Source of the DNA: Cycas panzhihuaensis
Taxonomy: Eukaryota; Cycadophyta
Assembly (NCBI GenBank): GCA_023213395.1
Contig: CM041465.1
Coordinates: forward strand, 94,247,741 to 94,311,740
DNA length: 64,000 bases
Direction of reading: 5' to 3'
The position numbers were made by a program, and so were the translations under genes. Under the pieces are notes generated by a model that was not told the DNA's origin, made no database searches, and saw only the letters and a program-made list of their open reading frames with translations. Of this stretch, positions 11,465 to 23,400 are shown in pieces. Each line of letters opens with the position of its first letter. Within the stretch, counting starts at the first letter, position 1.

Positions 11465-12500
11465 GGATGAGGTACTCTAAATGGATACTAAGGTTACAAA
11501 GGTCTATAGATCCTAAAGAAGGATAGATCACCCGCAAGGGCATCTGCACATTAGAACGTAGGTTCAAGGACCCCGCAACTCATACATTATCCTTCTCCTT
11601 TTTCTTCTAGATACCTCTCTCGATTCGAATAGGGTAAAGAGGCATCTTCAGCTTATTGAATAGCCTAAATAGGGCTCTCCTATCCTCTAAGAGAGAGAAG
11701 AGGTGCTAAATCTCCTTTTAGAAAAAGAGATAAGCAAAAAGGCAAAGTGGTGGTGAAATAGAAAGTAGCTCTAACAGGTTTGCTTGGAGCCTGAAGGTTT
11801 ATCTTCAAGGTGTAGGGTTTTGAGTATTGAGATTACAAAAATAAGAGAAGATTACAACCATCTAAAAGCAACTAAGTTATAAATTCTTCTTTGATAATAA
11901 GAAGAGTAGGATGGCGTCAAAATGCAAAGAAAGAGGAGTGGAGGAAAGTCATGGATATCTTGCAGCCACTAGGTTGTAAGTTCTTCTTAGGTTGCCAAAA
12001 AAATGAGGTGATATTTCAAGTTTATAATTTCTATATTGTTAGGGTATAGTCCGGTCTCTTTTGTATGGTTGAGACAAAGTTTTAGTCTTGTGCAAAGATA
12101 GTTATTGCAAAAAAGAAAGGAAATATATAAAAGACTAAAATAAATATATGAGAAAATATGTAACTTTTCCCTTTTGTACCCCCTTGCTCTCTTTTACCTT
12201 CAAATGAATGTGATGAGGCTAAAATGTGGAGGAAGGAAAGGGTAAAACATAATATAAGGTGTTACTTTATTATGAATATGCCTCCCTTTTAGTAAGAAGG
12301 AGGATTTGCTTCCTTTAAATGATTAGGGATCTAACCAATACTCCTAGGATGGATGTAAATGCTATGCTCTTTCCTCTCTTCATTTTTACAACATGCAACT
12401 AAGAAACTTTTTTAACACTCCTTTTTTATCTATTTATGGAACAAATAGGTGAAAAGAGAGAGAAAAGGAGGAGAGGAGAAATAAACAAGAAGAAATGCAC

Positions 12501-12646
12501 CTGGTTATAGAGTTCGATGCCATCCCTCATTATGTCTCTTATTGCCGCTCCTCACGATGTGCTCCTGCAAGTTGTGATTATTATTGCTTCCTTTGATTGC
12601 TGCAAGAGTTATTGGAGTTGGAGGAAGAGGCTTCCTTACCTTTCCT
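12501..12646 (-). other. exon-like block inside gypsy #2 LTR
   Basis: The - strand reads AAAGGTAAGGAAGCC (KVRKP frame, like copies #1 and #3). It stays open for about 40 codons before a stop close to the donor-like CCAG|GTGCATTTC. The donor context matches copy #1 (TCAG|GTACATTTC), although the protein between has diverged heavily. Confidence 0.35.
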
Positions 12647-13161
12647 TAACCTCCAAATGGGGCTTACTTACCTTCCAAAACTATGCAATAATAAAAGAAG
12701 GAAAAGAAATAATGTAAATGTTACCTTCTCCATAACACATCACCTTACTTTGCAATGATGATCCTCAACCTGTAACATGAAGATAACAATGTCTCCTATA
12801 AGCAAGATGTGTATATATATGTATATGCCTTGATAAGATGAGGTTAGTACATTTATTTATAAGAAAAGAGAAGCAAATAAAATGTTATATATTTCTTATT
12901 TACTATTCTTACATATAATAATCAAAACAAGTGTGAAAAGGGGAGGATAGGGATGTTGCCTCAGGATGGCAATCTCCTCTATGTGGTGATGAATCATAAT
13001 GAGCTACAGGTAGCTCACTTGGCTAGGTGTCACAAGGAGGTAGAAGGTTAGCAAGTGTTTTTGTAAGCCTCATAATTAACCAAGATCAAAACTAGTGATG
13101 GAAGGATAGAGAAGAATGCCTCAAAGCATGGGGGAAGGGAATTACCTAAGTGGAAAATAGC

Positions 13162-13166
13162 TTTAG
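13162..13166. repeat. Target-site duplication of copia A (left)
   Basis: TTTAG directly left of the element; the identical TTTAG lies directly right of it at 20747-20751. A 5-bp duplication is standard for copia integrase. Confidence 0.85.
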
Positions 13167-13477
13167 TAAAGGAAGGATGGATCTAGGAAATAAATCACTC
13201 ACATACACATAATGGCAATGAAGAATGAAAAGAGATGAAACAAGATATGAGAGCAAAGCTCATAGGTGAGAATGGATAAGGACTCATTCCTTGAGATCCC
13301 ACCTTTTATTATTGAGAGTGAGTATTAGGGTTAGGATTTTTCCACCTAATGACATGAATCTGAAATCACATCTAAATGCATATAAAGTATATTTCACTAA
13401 GAGACTAATGCTAATAATATATCCTAATATCACTTAATTAATCTACATAAATAACCTTGATACATTAACCTCTTTCA
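13167..13477 (-). repeat. 3' LTR of copia A
   Basis: 311 bp, ending (in + orientation) CATTAACCTCTTTCA, next to the polypurine tract. Its outer end has decayed to TAAAGGAAGG from the family's TGAAGGAAGG. Confidence 0.9.
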
Positions 13478-13929
13478 ATCCCCCCCTTAATGGTGGAAGG
13501 TCATTTTGAGAAAATCTATTCTATGAGGTCTTCATTTGAGTCTCATTATTATATTGAAATTCTAAATGATACTTTTGTGGGAAAACTGTCAAGAGGAATA
13601 AAAACCCATGGACTTTCTAAGATTTATAGCCCTTTTTATAAATTAAAATGGTTAAGGTGGCTATTTGATGTAGCCTGATAACCAAGCAACTTAAATGTGT
13701 AGCTTAATCTGCTAAGTCTCCATAGACCATTTAGTCATCCCCTATGCCCTTTCAGGTTTTCATAGGTTCTAATTTTCCAAAACTAATATAACCCTTATCT
13801 TTCTATATCCACATGGGGTTTTTACAAATAGGATATAGTAGAGACTTACTCTTATTCTTTTGCCCCCATAATGGATTTTCATGAAATATAATAGAGTATG
13901 ATGATCTTGTTACCATCTTCTTTGATCAA

Positions 13930-16900
13930 TCGAAGATGGAGGCCCTAAAGCTGAGCTTCCTTCAAAAATATTCAAACTTCATCTTTTGTAGTAGTTTGGC
14001 AAAGATATTGGCCACTTGATCTACTATGGGGCAGTATTCCAGTTGAATTATACTGTCATGAATAAGTTCTCTAATCATGTGCACTTTTATACTTATGTGT
14101 TTCGTACAATCATGAAATATAGGATTTTTTGCCCTATGGATTGCTAATTGATTATCCACACAAAGGCCAGTAGGACTTGTTTCGATGATATTCAATGTTT
14201 CCAATAATTTTCTAAGCTATATCACCTCCTTGTTGGTCTCAAAAGTAGCAATGTATTTAGCTTTGGCAGTTGAATCAGCAACTATCTTCTGCCATCTAGA
14301 TCTCCATCATATTAGTATTATTTTAAGAAATATTACATACCTAGGCATAGATCTTCCTATATCTTTATCTCTATAAAGTCTGAGTTTGTGTATGCAGAAA
14401 GCTTAAATTCATTATTAGGTTCATATAACAAACCAAATTTGTTGGTTGTCTTTAGGTATTTTAACACTCAAACTTCAGCCTGCCAATGATTCTTCTTAGG
14501 ATTTGTCATGAATTATGCAAGAATGACGATAGAGTGTGTAATATCTAGTCTTGTATTAGTAGTGTAGATGAGACTATTTATAAGTTTCCTATAGAATATT
14601 GTGTTTGCCTCTATAATATCGCAATCAGCCAAGAGTTTAGTATTAGGGTCCATAGGTAAAGCCATTGGTCAAGTATCTTCTAACTAAAACTTGGTTAGAA
14701 GATCATTGATGTATTGTTCTTAGGAGAGGAAAATTCTTCTATTCTTTTGTGTTACTTTAATTCCCAAGTAATATTTCATCAAACCGAGGTTAGATAATTC
14801 GAATGTTTTGCCAAGGTCCTTTTTTAATTGCCTTATTGCCTGTTCACTATTACCCGTTACTAGCATATCATATACAAAGATTATAAGATAAGTGACTTTA
14901 TCTGTTTGGTGCTTGATGAATAATATTGCATCAATATCTTGGTAGTCACAAACCTCATATCCAAGTTGCCACATTCTTTCATACAACTTAGCAAACCAAG
15001 TATGAGGGGCTTGTTTAAGGCTGTACAAGGACTTTCTAAGACTGCAAATCTTATGCTCTTAACCTTCAATCTTATATACTTCTAGCTAAACCATGTAAAT
15101 TTTTTCTTCAAGATATCCATTGAGAAACATAGTCTTAATATCAAGCTAGTAGATTTTCTAAACATGTTGAGTAGCCAAGGCTATAAGAGTTCTAATTGTA
15201 GGCCACTTAGTTATAGGTGCAAAGACTTCAATGTAGTCAATGCTTTCTCTTTGTGTGAATTCTTTAGCTACCAACCTCACCTTATATTTTTCAAAGGTGC
15301 CATCTAATCTATATTTATTTTTGAACACCCATTTATTTTAAACTACCTTTCTACCAAGTGATAGATCAACAAGCTCCCGTGTACCATCTTTTATAAGAGA
15401 TTGGTATTCTTTATTCATTGCATTTCTCTAGACCGTATGTTTTACAGATTCCTAGTATGAGAGAGGCTCTTCATTAAGAGTAAGGTGCAATTCTACTAGT
15501 TCAAACTTAGTATATAATAATTCCTACATCCTTACTCTATGGGCATTTCGAGTGTTAGTTTTTTCTACCTCATCTAGTTGTATGTCCTTATTGAGCTGGC
15601 AGGCTTCACGAGATCCTCGAGTTAGGAATGAGGTCCCTATTTCTTCAACTTCTTGGTTCTCATTTTATTCATTAAAATGATCATTTTGTGAGGAGGATGT
15701 TGATGCACCTAAGGAAGATGGTCCTTCTACCATTATTTTGCCTTTATCAACTGACGATGGAGAGGATGATTCTTCTATAATGGCTTTGCCTTTATCAACT
15801 TTGTTATCTTCAAAGGATGGTACTAGATGTGCACTCATCGATTTAGAGTCATAACTTATATCTTTCGAGGCTCTATTGTCACCTTCTAATATTTAGAGTA
15901 ATTTATATTTGCCCCCCCCCCTACCAAATTTTAGAATCTAAACATCATACTTGATAACATTATTATATCAGCGTGAGGGTATTTTGGAGTCTAGTCTAAG
16001 CAACTGATCCTCTATCTCTATAAAAACGACATCTCTAGTAACAATAATTTTTTATTATAAAGGTACAAAGACCTTATACCCTTTCTTATTCATAGGATAT
16101 CCAACAAAGATGCCTTTAAGTGCCCTTGGCTAGAGTTTATTTCGATTTGCATCCAGAATATGGCCATAGTATGTAGAGCCAAAAATTTTAAAGTAATGAA
16201 TAATGGGGGGCTTATCCTCACTACTTTTCATTAGGTGATTATCCTTCCTTTGATGGGCTAACAACATTAATATAATAAATAGTTGTCTAGATGGCTTTGG
16301 CCTATAAGAAGCCAAGTACATTTTTGTATACCAACATAACTCGAGCCATGTTTATGATTGTTCTATTTATATGCTCAGCAACTACGTCTTGTTGTGGGGT
16401 ACTTGCTAATATTGTTTGATGTTTGATACCATTATCTCGAGGGTAGCTTTCAAACTCATGTGAGGTATATTTTCTACTATTATCAATTTCAAGATATTTG
16501 AGTTGATAACCTAACTCTTTTTCAATGCAGGCTTTGAATACACGGAAGGCTTCATCCTTCTTGTGTTAAAAAACTACCCATACTTTTCTAATGAAATCAT
16601 CAATGAAAGAGATGTAATATAACTTGCCCTTTAGTGAAGGAATGGCATTGGTCCACATAGATTAGAATATACCAATTATAATAGATGGCTTAATTTCCAC
16701 TAACTTTTGGGAAAGGGTTGCCAATCAAATTTGGCAATGATACAAGCTTCACATTTGAAGGGCTTGGAGGAGAACTTTAGAAGATTTGGAAGAGTGTTAC
16801 GAAGATCTCTATCGATGTGAACATAGCCCATGTGAGCATGCCAAAGAGCTTCTAGTGACAACGTTGGGTAGGTCAGGATGGAGTTAAATACAAATTCTTC

Positions 16901-17500
16901 ATTGGCACAAGGGCTTTGGGCACAATAGGCTTTAGAAGATGGAGAATCATTCAGTCGAAAGAGTTTGACAGAGAGATGTTCAGTCAAGACCACTCAATCA
17001 ATTAGAGGGTGAATGACCTAGAGAGTCTAGTCTTTTGTAGTTACACTCAAATTAAATCCACAAGAGATAAGTGTGGATAAGAAGAGTAGGTTTTGCTTGA
17101 GATTAGGTATGTATAGAACATCAACCAATGTAAAATCTTCTAAGCCTAGGAGTTTCAAGCGAAATGTTACCAATTCCTTTAATAGGTTATTGTGACTTAT
17201 CAACCATGTGAACTCCTTGAACATTTAAGTCAAATGTTTGATATAGATTGCAATTATACATCATATATTGAGTTGCTCGTATGTCTATGATCCACTGTCC
17301 ATCAATTGAAGCCATACTATTTACAATTCCAATAGGGCTTGGCATTGGTAAAGGAAATTCACAAGTGATATATCCATATCAAGTTTCAAAATATCTCTTT
17401 GTTTGGTCAATGGTATTTAATACTGAAGATCCCTCAATTATGTAAAGTGTGCTTGTACAAACTGAAACCACTAAAGGATTCTTCACACGTTTCTTCAACA
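13930..17500 (-). pseudogene. copia A pol: protease, integrase, RT, RNase H (decayed)
   Basis: Pieces run right to left in copia order. Protease: the active site near 17290-17310 reads WIIDIRAT where C has WIMDTGAT, so the catalytic D-T-G is destroyed. Integrase zinc region: 16700-16993 (LSLEALWHAHMGYVH). Integrase-RT linker: about 15550-15960, with a C10 run. RT: 14720-15560, where IIFVYDMLVTGN replaces the FVDD of copies B and C, removing a catalytic Asp. RNase H tail: 13962-14204 (HDCTKHISIKVHMIRELIH). Many stops and frameshifts confirm a dead copy. Confidence 0.88.
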
Positions 17501-18483
17501 TTATGAGCTCCATGTTTTAGTTGGGACTTGGCCAACTTATAAATAGTAGTTCTATAATCTTTTGTAAAGTGTCCTTTACGGTTATACTGATCACACATAA
17601 TAGTTTGATTGCCAGTCCCTAAAGAGGTACTGGTTTAGCCTGATTATCTTTCTCTTTGGCCCTTGGCCTTAAGACTGTCAAACCTATGACTAAGGTTTTG
17701 GTTGACCTTGTGGATGATTTTCCATGTTTCTTCCTCTTCTTCTTGCTCAGTTCTTTCCTCTGCCATAAGAGGGACCTTAATTTTTTGTGTAGCAAGTTTC
17801 TTCTTCCACCTCAAAGGCTATATCTAGAAGAGAGTTAGAGGCTATAAAGTTGGTATTAAAGGTCTTATCAAATTCTATGAACTTCTTGACGAGTGCTTTG
17901 AAGTTGAGTGTCTTCAATATTCTACTAGATTGAAGACTTCCAAGCAAGTTTCTATAATTAGGGACATGTAGACAAGATTGGAACAAGAATATCCAAGTGA
18001 TACATTAAGTCTTAAAATCTTTATCAATTGCCTGTTTTATTGGTCTAAGGAGATTTATTGTCTCATGAGCTCGTCCCTTTAGCATTTTTAATTGGTTTAT
18101 TTTTAGAATAAGATAAACAAATTCTAAATCTAACTTGGTATAAAAGTTCTTCTTGAGAACTTCAAGGACCTTCCAGGGTGTATTATGTTGCTCTTCGTTA
18201 ATCAAGTTATACAAGGAGTGATCAGTAACCAATAGAATTCCTGCATGAATCTCTTCATCATCTATCACCCATTATAGTTTGGATGCAGCATATGTAGAAG
18301 TTATTAGGACGGATCCACCAAAAGTAGGTATTATAGTTGTTACAAGTATGATGAGTGTAGGATGCAAGTGGGCTCTCTAAAGGCCTTTATACTTTATAGT
18401 ATTTTTAACTCTAGTATACCACAATCTCAATTTTCTTTGCCTTTCAATATGTAGTTGACATTCTACTTGAATTAAGATGACAT
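17501..18483 (-). pseudogene. copia A gag (decayed)
   Basis: The start codon at 18483 is placed by alignment with copy C (M-S-S-Q-F). The central region (18005-18268) holds HNTPWKVLEVLKKNFYTKLD and KGRAHETINLLRPIKQ, the UBN2-type copia gag domain. The C-terminal part is at 17777-17986. The zinc knuckle near 17560-17600 reads C-D-Q-Y-N-R-K-G-H; the second Cys has become Tyr. Confidence 0.8.
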
Positions 18484-20435
18484 GGTGATGATGAAGAAGT
18501 AGAAGAGATGATAGAAGTATGTGCCACTAACACATGTGGTTAGTATACCTAGCGCAATAAGGATATAGAAATAAATACTATGATGAGAAACAAGTAATAA
18601 TTAAGTATTTTTTAACAACTATGAAAAATTAGTATAAGTAATAATACAAAAATGAGGCCTAATATAGAGCTGGTAAAGAGTGGTGATGTGTCATACCACT
18701 AACCTCTAACTTATGTCTAAATGTAGGTGAGGTTTCAATGCCTAAGGCTTCTAGTATATGATTAGGGCCTTCACCTGCGATACTCGCACTTGTGCTTGCT
18801 GATGAAATCCAAGTCACAGTGGAGCCCAAGTACTCCCAGTCCTCATCCAGTTCACCGGTGAGAAACTATATACCTCCTTTGAAGAGTCAAATAGTATGTG
18901 TATATCCCATAGCTATGACAGATATTAGAGTGGGTTAATTTTAATCTTGTATTAAGGTTTTCAATTTTTTTAGGTAGTTATCAGGATTATCCATTATTAG
19001 AGGCCGTAGATATGGCTAACCTGTCTATCCACCACTATTCTAGTTAAGACCAAACTTTGTGTGAAACTCTTATTTCCCTTAGGACCCAAACTTTGACCAA
19101 TCGTGGTCTATTTCAACCAAGGTGAGTATGCGTACAAGTCAAGAACTGGCAATATAAATTGTACAAATGATATTCCTTTTAGGAATAATATAAGTTATTT
19201 CCAAATAACTAAAAACTAAAATAGAAAGTTATCAAATGTGTTTACTTGCCTTTCGTGCTTACTTTGTTGTTGCTGCTACTTTATGTGATGCTTTATACTA
19301 TGTGTGCAAATAGAAAAAGTATGCTAGATTTAATAGAGGAGCTGAATGTTGCTTCCGATCCAAGGCTTCCCTTGCTTTAGTATAATATTTCTAAATATGT
19401 TTTTAAAAATTTCAATATAAAAGCCATAAAGGGATAAACGTTGGATCAACTTTCCACTAAAATACTAATTTTTCTAAATCTAGATGCATGCTATTTTACC
19501 ATATTTTATGATTTTTTCACAAAATTTATAAATAATGATAAATAGGTAAAATTTTCTAAAAATTACAAAAATGAAGGCCTAAATGATAGAATTTGAATTT
19601 ATGGAATAAGAAAAAAGTATTCAGAATGTCATTTTTGATAAGATGGTGAAGTCAGATTTCTAAAAAGGCATAAAAAAGTTTACTTAAAAAAGACACAAAA
19701 GCAAAATCTTACTAGATCCATTGTCTCAGAATCTAAACTTCAATATGTTAAAAGCTACATCCTGATATGTACATCAACTTTTCCTTCTATACCATCTCTA
19801 AAATCAGCCAAAAAACTTCTTAAAATGCCCTCACAATATCTTTTGTGGGGTTGAGTAGGCAAATTCAACATCTGTAAGAAAACTACAAAGATCTCACTAA
19901 CCAGTGGATGAAATTTGATGAGATTTATCTTAAAATACTCGTAAGACATAAATCTACTAGATCCCTCAAAACAACTTTTAGATTTTTAGCTCATATTTAA
20001 AGGATTTTATTGAGAAAAGTGTCATAAGTCACTTATCTACAAATTTTAACCTTTTATTTTAGCTAAAACACAATGCTATGAGTTGAATCTAAAGCTACTC
20101 TAGAAGATAAAAATGACCCTCTTGGCAAGGTGACCCTACATGCCAAATTTCATCAAAATATGAGATGGTCTAATTTTTTATAAAATTTTAGGCCTTTAAT
20201 GCTTCTGGGATGGTTCTGGCAACCAAACGGCTTCAAAAAACTACCTCTTTCACCTTTAAAATTATGCACATATAGAGAAAGTAGCAACATATAAAATAAT
20301 ATAATTTTAAGCTCTCAAAATTTTAAAAATAATGAGTGCACTCTCAATACTTCATATTAAAGGTGAAGGAGAGGCAAAATGACTCCATACAAGTGGAATG
20401 GAGTGAATAAATCCCCTTCTAACTCTGATACCATA
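18484..20435 (-). other. Long untranslated leader of copia A
   Basis: About 1.95 kb lies between the 5' LTR and the gag start. It has no long frame in the element orientation, yet can be aligned by eye along most of its length with the leaders of B and C. Shared landmarks include the block near 19735-19960 and a GTTGTTGCTG run near 19265-19280. Confidence 0.6.
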
Positions 20436-20746
20436 TGAAGGAATGATGTTATATAGAATAAATCACTCGCATGTATACAATGGCAATGGATAATGAAAAA
20501 GAGATGAAATAAAATATGAAAGCAAAGCTTGGAGGTGAGAATGAATAATGACTCCCTCCTTGAGATTTCATCTTTTATTATTAAGGGTGCGCATTGGGGT
20601 TAGGATTTTTTTGCCTAATGATATGAACCCAAAATTACATCTAAATACATATAAAGTGCATTTCACTAAGAGACTAATGCTAACAATATATCCTAAGGTC
20701 ACTTAATTAATCTATACAAATGAGCTTGATACATTAACCTCTTTCA
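20436..20746 (-). repeat. 5' LTR of copia A
   Basis: 311 bp, TGAAGGAATG...CTCTTTCA. The mutated primer site lies just to its left. Confidence 0.9.
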
Positions 20747-20751
20747 TTTAG

Positions 20752-22241
20752 GAGCCAGAACTCCAACTTATGAACCTCCTCATAAGCTCCCTTGGCTTGG
20801 TTTGGCCTCTCTACCTTCGTATGCTAACGGATTTGGCATGTGAGGGTGGAGTTATATGGTGAAATAGAGGTGTTACCTCCTTGTTTTACTGAAAATAGCT
20901 CTAGACCAAGATGGAATCAATTTAAGCTCACGGATCTAGAGTTACATACATGAAAATAGTGAAGTGAAACCAACAAATAAGAGGATGGTAACAAAGAAAA
21001 CCTAAGGAAAACCCAAGAAAAACATATTTGTCTTTCGAAAAGAGAGTGTAAATATACAAACTTGGTAACTTTTGTATGAAGAGCAACTTTTGGAAGGAAA
21101 AAACTTATATTGATGGAAGAAACTAGGAGCTCCTTGGTTGTTTTAGTTTCTTGAGGAGTCCTCCTAGCTTGCCTTGGCTTGGCCTTCCTTTCCCTCAGTT
21201 ACTCTTGTGTTGGTTTTCTATCTTTCTATGAAGAAAATCTGAGGAAAACCTACAGCAGTGTGAGTAGGATGTGTAGAAGAGAGCTAGATTATAGAAACTT
21301 AAATGTAGATCCCCCAAAATGAGTTTGAATTTGGGTTTTGTTGGTTTGGTGAGGTCTCAAGATTATTGGGGCCCAATCTAGGTTGATCCCAAGGTAGGAT
21401 CTCATGTTGCATAGCAATTAATACAAGAAATAGTCATTTATGGCTACGGCTTGACTCGATAACATTCACCATGTGGAAATGTTTATAGCACCACTAATAT
21501 ATTTGTAATCCTATGAATATATTAGCAAGGCACAACTATCAGAGCATGACTGATAAGTTTTAGCATAAGGTAGTAGCAGAATGATAAAACTTAAAGAAAA
21601 CTAATAAAACATAATGACTACTAATAAAAAAAATGGGAGAACTTCCTACCAAAAACCTAGAACTCCTCCCTAAGGATCTAGAAATCAGTTCGAGCTATCC
21701 CATACATCAACAACTGGCAAAAATGCATGATAACATCACCAAACTAGGTCAAGACCTTATGGAGATGATGGCAATCAAGGTGCCAGAGCAAAGATGGAGA
21801 ATGGGCAATGAAACCAAATAAAAATACATAGGGAAATCTCATAATATGGGAGTAATGGGATGTATTCATCCACTAAAACTCCCTAACAAACTACCATGAA
21901 TGGACCAAGTGATAGATAGAGTGGAGAGGAAAAGGGGAAGTTGTGACCAAATGAGCGTGAAACAAATTAAAGAGCATGTGAATCAAGCTATGAAAGCCCA
22001 TGAGTACCTGTAACTAGGAGGGAGATCACCTCAGAGCTATCATGCCATTAAACCGAAGTCCTAGTCGTCATATGTAAAATGTCACGTGCAAGCAAGAGGC
22101 TATGCAAGTAATCCAAGCAACCAGGCAATCATACAATCTCAACAATCATGAGAATGCAAATGAAGTGAAAGGGAGAGAATATGTATACCTAAACTTACCT
22201 ATGCAATGTCATCCCGATCCATTCCCAGAAGCCAGGAAACA
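20752..22241 (-). repeat. 3' LTR of gypsy #2, outer part (rest beyond copia A)
   Basis: The LTR starts at 22241 (- strand TGTTTCCTGGC) directly after the polypurine tract. Positions 22100-22241 align with 9614-9769 of copy #1 and with 33261-33400 of copy #3. The TATA position (21333-21345) reads CAACAAAACCC and is eroded. The remainder of the LTR is 12300-13166, left of copia A. A 62-codon + strand frame at 21633-21821 lies antisense inside the LTR and is not supported as a gene. Confidence 0.6.
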
Positions 22242-22251
22242 CTACCCCCTT
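22242..22251 (-). other. Polypurine tract of gypsy #2
   Basis: The - strand reads AAGGGGGTAG immediately before the LTR start TGTTTCC. Plus-strand DNA synthesis primes here. Its presence marks the LTR as a 3' LTR. Confidence 0.65.
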
Positions 22252-22329
22252 GGCAATAGAACCTCGTTGCTCAAAAGCATTAGATAATGGCAAATATTAT
22301 CAACACAAAACTTGTCAATAAAAGCATGT

Positions 22330-23400
22330 CTAAAGATAATATGTTAGTAACCATAGGAGGTGACATGTGCTATGATGGATCGCATAGAAAGGAGATGCGT
22401 ATGCGAGAGAGGAACGAGGGACATGGCTTAATTGAACCTCTTGGGTGCAAATCCCTAAATCCAAAACACACATGGAACAAAGGTAGAACGACCTAGGGGG
22501 ATGCCTAAGGTGGTACCCAGGTGAGTAGAAGCCCCTAAAGAAGGGGCCAGGACTAGAGTCCCTAAGATAAATCAAAAGAATTAAGAGTGGAGGAGATGAC
22601 GAGGTGCTGGCTCCCGAAGGTCCTACTGCTCCAGATGGGCTTGCCCCATCACCTCTGTCATCTCCATCGCCATCATCATCATCCCTAGGGGTGATTCCCA
22701 CTCTGCTTGCCTCATCATCACTGGTCCACCTCACCCCTTGATATGGATCAAATATATAGTCTTCCATGGTGAGGAGGTCCAGCGATGTAGCCTCTACCAA
22801 TTGACGTACATATGCCTAATCCTCAATCCCTCTAAACTGAGTCTGCTACATATGGACCATAGGAGCCCATTCTAAAATGGGGTGTGGTCCTCCTGTGGGT
22901 GCCACCGCTCTGAAGCGGTTGAAGAACCAGCACTGCAATAATGTGCTGTATGAAAGTCCACCTCGCCCTGCCACCTTGATAGCATCTAGTTATGCGACTA
23001 AGTTTGCTGCTATCAAAGTGGCCCAATCCAACCTCTCCCTGGCCTCATATCTCTGCACTACATCCATCCATCCGCTGGATATATCTCTATAATTCTGTTT
23101 CTGGGATATCTGGAACATAATACACAAAGTGATCAACTTCCTCACATGAGGAACTCTAGACATGACCATCGTCTGTAAGGGTATCCCTCTCATCTCCCAT
23201 CTATCTTGTCCAGTAAAAAATGTAGCTACCTCCTTATGCGTTACCTCATTGTTAGGTAGTGCCCCCAGTGATGTTGGTCATCCTATCATTGGCACTCTCA
23301 GGATCCTCTGTATGTCCCCTGGTGTGACTGTCACGTCCCCCACTTAGGGAAGATGGAATACATATATCCTCCTGTCCTAGTGTGAAACTATGTCTACCAG
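22330..23400 (-). pseudogene. Plant-mobile-domain-like ORF at the 3' end of gypsy #2
   Basis: Read right to left, the conceptual protein contains VTVTPGDIQRILRVPMIG, then PNNEVTHKEVATFFTG, then LDWATLIAANLVA, a GLSYSTLL / FNRF block and an acidic tail (DDDDGDGDDRGDG). The first block matches the start of the plant mobile domain (PMD, aminotransferase-like) family, found in host MAIN proteins and captured by several plant transposons. At least four in-frame stops (after MIG, after NLVA, and in the GPHP to RGIED stretch) make it a pseudogene. It lies on the same strand as the LTR, between the lost pol and the polypurine tract. The family call rests on motif recall, without a profile search. Confidence 0.45.

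Larger units (their letters stand above)
9770..12300 (+). mobile_element. Remnant of a + strand copia element (F)
   Basis: Directly beside the gypsy LTR edge is GGTTTTTTCCCAAAAGGGTT (about 9773-9792), a motif typical of the R region of plant copia LTRs. It is followed by U5-like AT-rich sequence to about 9910, an initiator-Met primer site at 9916, and a gag fragment at 11300. No pol domains follow. The U3 part of the LTR is missing, so the copy is truncated at both ends. Its right edge is approximate, set where sequence similar to gypsy LTR #2 begins. Confidence 0.55.
13167..20746 (-). mobile_element. Copia element A, complete but dead (7580 bp)
   Basis: Two 311-bp LTRs (13167-13477 and 20436-20746) flank a copia-order interior on the - strand, with perfect 5-bp target duplications (tttag). 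The polypurine tract is at 13480-13488 (- strand AAGGGGGGG). The primer site is at 20422-20433 and has one change from the initiator-Met match. By eye the LTRs differ at roughly 45 positions, more than in B or C, so A looks the oldest of the three. The leftmost base pair reads TA instead of TG. The element sits inside gypsy LTR #2. Confidence 0.93.

Noticed and set aside
21633-21821. 62-codon + strand ORF with helical-looking sequence
   Set aside because: It is antisense within LTR #2, and no matching frame was noticed in the related LTRs.
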